From NCBI GenBank assembly GCA_947178165.1, contig CAMWXH010000012.1, positions 1 through 43,633 on the forward strand: a stretch of 43,633 bases of DNA. The letters run 5' to 3'. The translations under genes were made by a program, and so were the position numbers. Source of the DNA: an uncultured Porphyromonadaceae bacterium (lineage in GTDB: Bacteria > Bacteroidota > Bacteroidia > Bacteroidales > Muribaculaceae). This document shows positions 42,893 through 43,633 of this stretch, piece by piece; positions within the stretch are counted from its first letter, which is position 1, and every line of letters begins with the position of its first letter. The notes under the pieces were generated by a model that saw nothing but the letters and a program-made list of their open reading frames with translations, was not told the origin of the DNA and did not search any database.

Positions 42893-42944
42893 GGAGGCAA
42901 AAAAACGGGGAAATAAAAGGGAAATAAAAAGGGAGAAAGCAGAG

Positions 42945-43466
42945 ATGAAAAAGAAGAGCATAATAGAGCTTACCCGCTGCGATGTGGAGGGGTATCGGGA
43001 ACTGGAGAAGCTTCCGGTGAAGGTTATGTGTGATAATGTGCGGTCAATGCATAATATAGGGGCTATTTTTCGTACGTCGGATGCTTTTCTTATAGATGAG
43101 GTTATCCTCACAGGGATCTCGGGACGGCCGCCGCATCCTGAAATTGCCAAGACTGCTTTGGGGGCTGAAAATTCGGTTAAGTGGAGCTATGCCGAGGATT
43201 CCCTTTCCGAAGCTCTGCGCCTTCAGGCGGCCGGCTGGCGAATAGCTGTGCTGGAACAGGCTCATGGCAGCTTGCCTCTGCAGGAGTTCCACCGTGTTCC
43301 CGGGGAGAGGATTGTGCTTGTGGTGGGGAATGAGGTGGAGGGTGTTGACCAAAGGATAGTGGATATGGCTGACATCTGCCTTGAGATTCCACAGCATGGC
43401 ACGAAGCATTCGCTGAATGTCTCTTGCAGCGCGGCTATTGCGCTCTGGCAGATAGTTTCTTCTTGA
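42945..43466 (+). CDS. TrmH/SpoU-family RNA 2'-O-methyltransferase
   Basis: The 173-aa SPOUT-class methyltransferase has motif 1 region 'MHNIGAIFRTSDAFLIDEVI', motif 2 'RIVLVVGNEVEGVDQRIVDM' and motif 3 'EIPQHGTKHSLNVSCSAAIA', the trefoil-knot SAM site of the family. It is expected to methylate the ribose of a tRNA or rRNA nucleotide; which one cannot be read from sequence. The protein is short, with no N-terminal substrate-binding domain. I start at ATG 42945, preceded by GGGAGAAAGCAGAG, because the upstream in-frame extension translates the 24-bp tandem repeat. It lies 210 bp after nadA. Confidence 0.93.
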   Translation: MKKKSIIELTRCDVEGYRELEKLPVKVMCDNVRSMHNIGAIFRTSDAFLIDEVILTGISGRPPHPEIAKTALGAENSVKWSYAEDSLSEALRLQAAGWRIAVLEQAHGSLPLQEFHRVPGERIVLVVGNEVEGVDQRIVDMADICLEIPQHGTKHSLNVSCSAAIALWQIVSS

Positions 43467-43480
43467 TCTTTTAGGGGATG

Positions 43481-43567
43481 GGCGATTTAGGCTTTTATAG
43501 GCGGGTAGGCATTATGGGCATTATAGGCAATTTAGGCTTTCATAGGCGGGGTAGGCATTTAGGCTCT
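43481..43567. repeat. TAGGC array, element 7 (after the trmH-like gene)
   Basis: About eight TAGGC/GGGC units at mostly 9-bp spacing directly after the methyltransferase stop. No core hairpin or inverted array is seen before the window ends; the last 66 bases are AT-rich with nothing recognised. Confidence 0.7.
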
Positions 43568-43633
43568 TTTAGCTTTTTTGGAGAGATTTTAGCTATAATT
43601 TTTTAGAAAAAGGGAGCTAAAAGAGGGAAAATT

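Overview
The window looks like a chromosomal segment from a Bacteroidales bacterium, most likely Muribaculaceae or a close relative. I judge this from the protein families (Mfa1/Mfa2-type fimbrial lipoproteins, proteins ending in type IX secretion sorting domains, Bacteroidetes-style LysRS, GpsA, Pgi and PolA) and from promoters of the Bacteroidetes form TTTG-N19/20-TAnnTTTG. No rRNA, tRNA or CRISPR array was recognised. The species cannot be fixed by eye.

Layout. 1-9.1 kb: two very large secreted proteins with type IX-like C-termini (170-4759 and 5807-8890, both minus) on either side of a Crp/Fnr-family regulator (5010-5600, minus). Both large genes carry a near-identical 16-bp dyad at the same distance from an identical -7 box, so this looks like a small regulon. 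9.3-15.2 kb: housekeeping genes on the plus strand, lysS-gpsA, pgi and recA, separated by a striking family of 9-bp-periodic TAGGC/GCCTA arrays. 15.2-17.1 kb: an AT-rich and purine-rich desert with a 50-bp perfect palindrome, then a higBA toxin-antitoxin pair bracketed by direct repeats.

17.1-38 kb: a minus-strand type V (FimA/Mfa-type) pilus locus. In transcription order it holds a lipoprotein with OmpA-like and TPR regions (37935-36253), a DUF3575-type outer-membrane protein, a DUF3868/OmpA/TPR protein, two Mfa1-type fimbrillins that look duplicated, an Mfa2/FimB-type anchor, a third fimbrillin, and two giant fimbrillin-like lipoproteins (1186 and 1491 aa). The giants carry modules resembling starch-binding CBM26 and SusE/SusF-type domains, so they could be glycan-binding pilus tips. 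All five fimbrillin-type lipoproteins have Thr-Arg-(Ala/Ser) at residues 49-56, the expected place for proteolytic maturation before donor-strand polymerisation. A GxxExxY (PD-(D/E)XK-like) gene, framed by two copies of a CGCAGAGG-type inverted repeat, interrupts the locus. Two more copies of that repeat sit just upstream of the two Mfa1-type genes.

38.3-43.6 kb: polA, nadA and a TrmH/SpoU-family RNA methyltransferase gene on the plus strand. The 667-bp polA-nadA gap holds seven DnaA-box-like 9-mers followed by a very AT-rich stretch, which makes it a candidate chromosomal origin.

The most novel-looking signal is the composite intergenic repeat (TAGGC array, two-hairpin core, GCCTA array). 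Its hairpin arms show compensatory changes between copies, and its G/T mismatches lie almost always in the orientation that allows G-U pairing in the transcript of the neighbouring genes.
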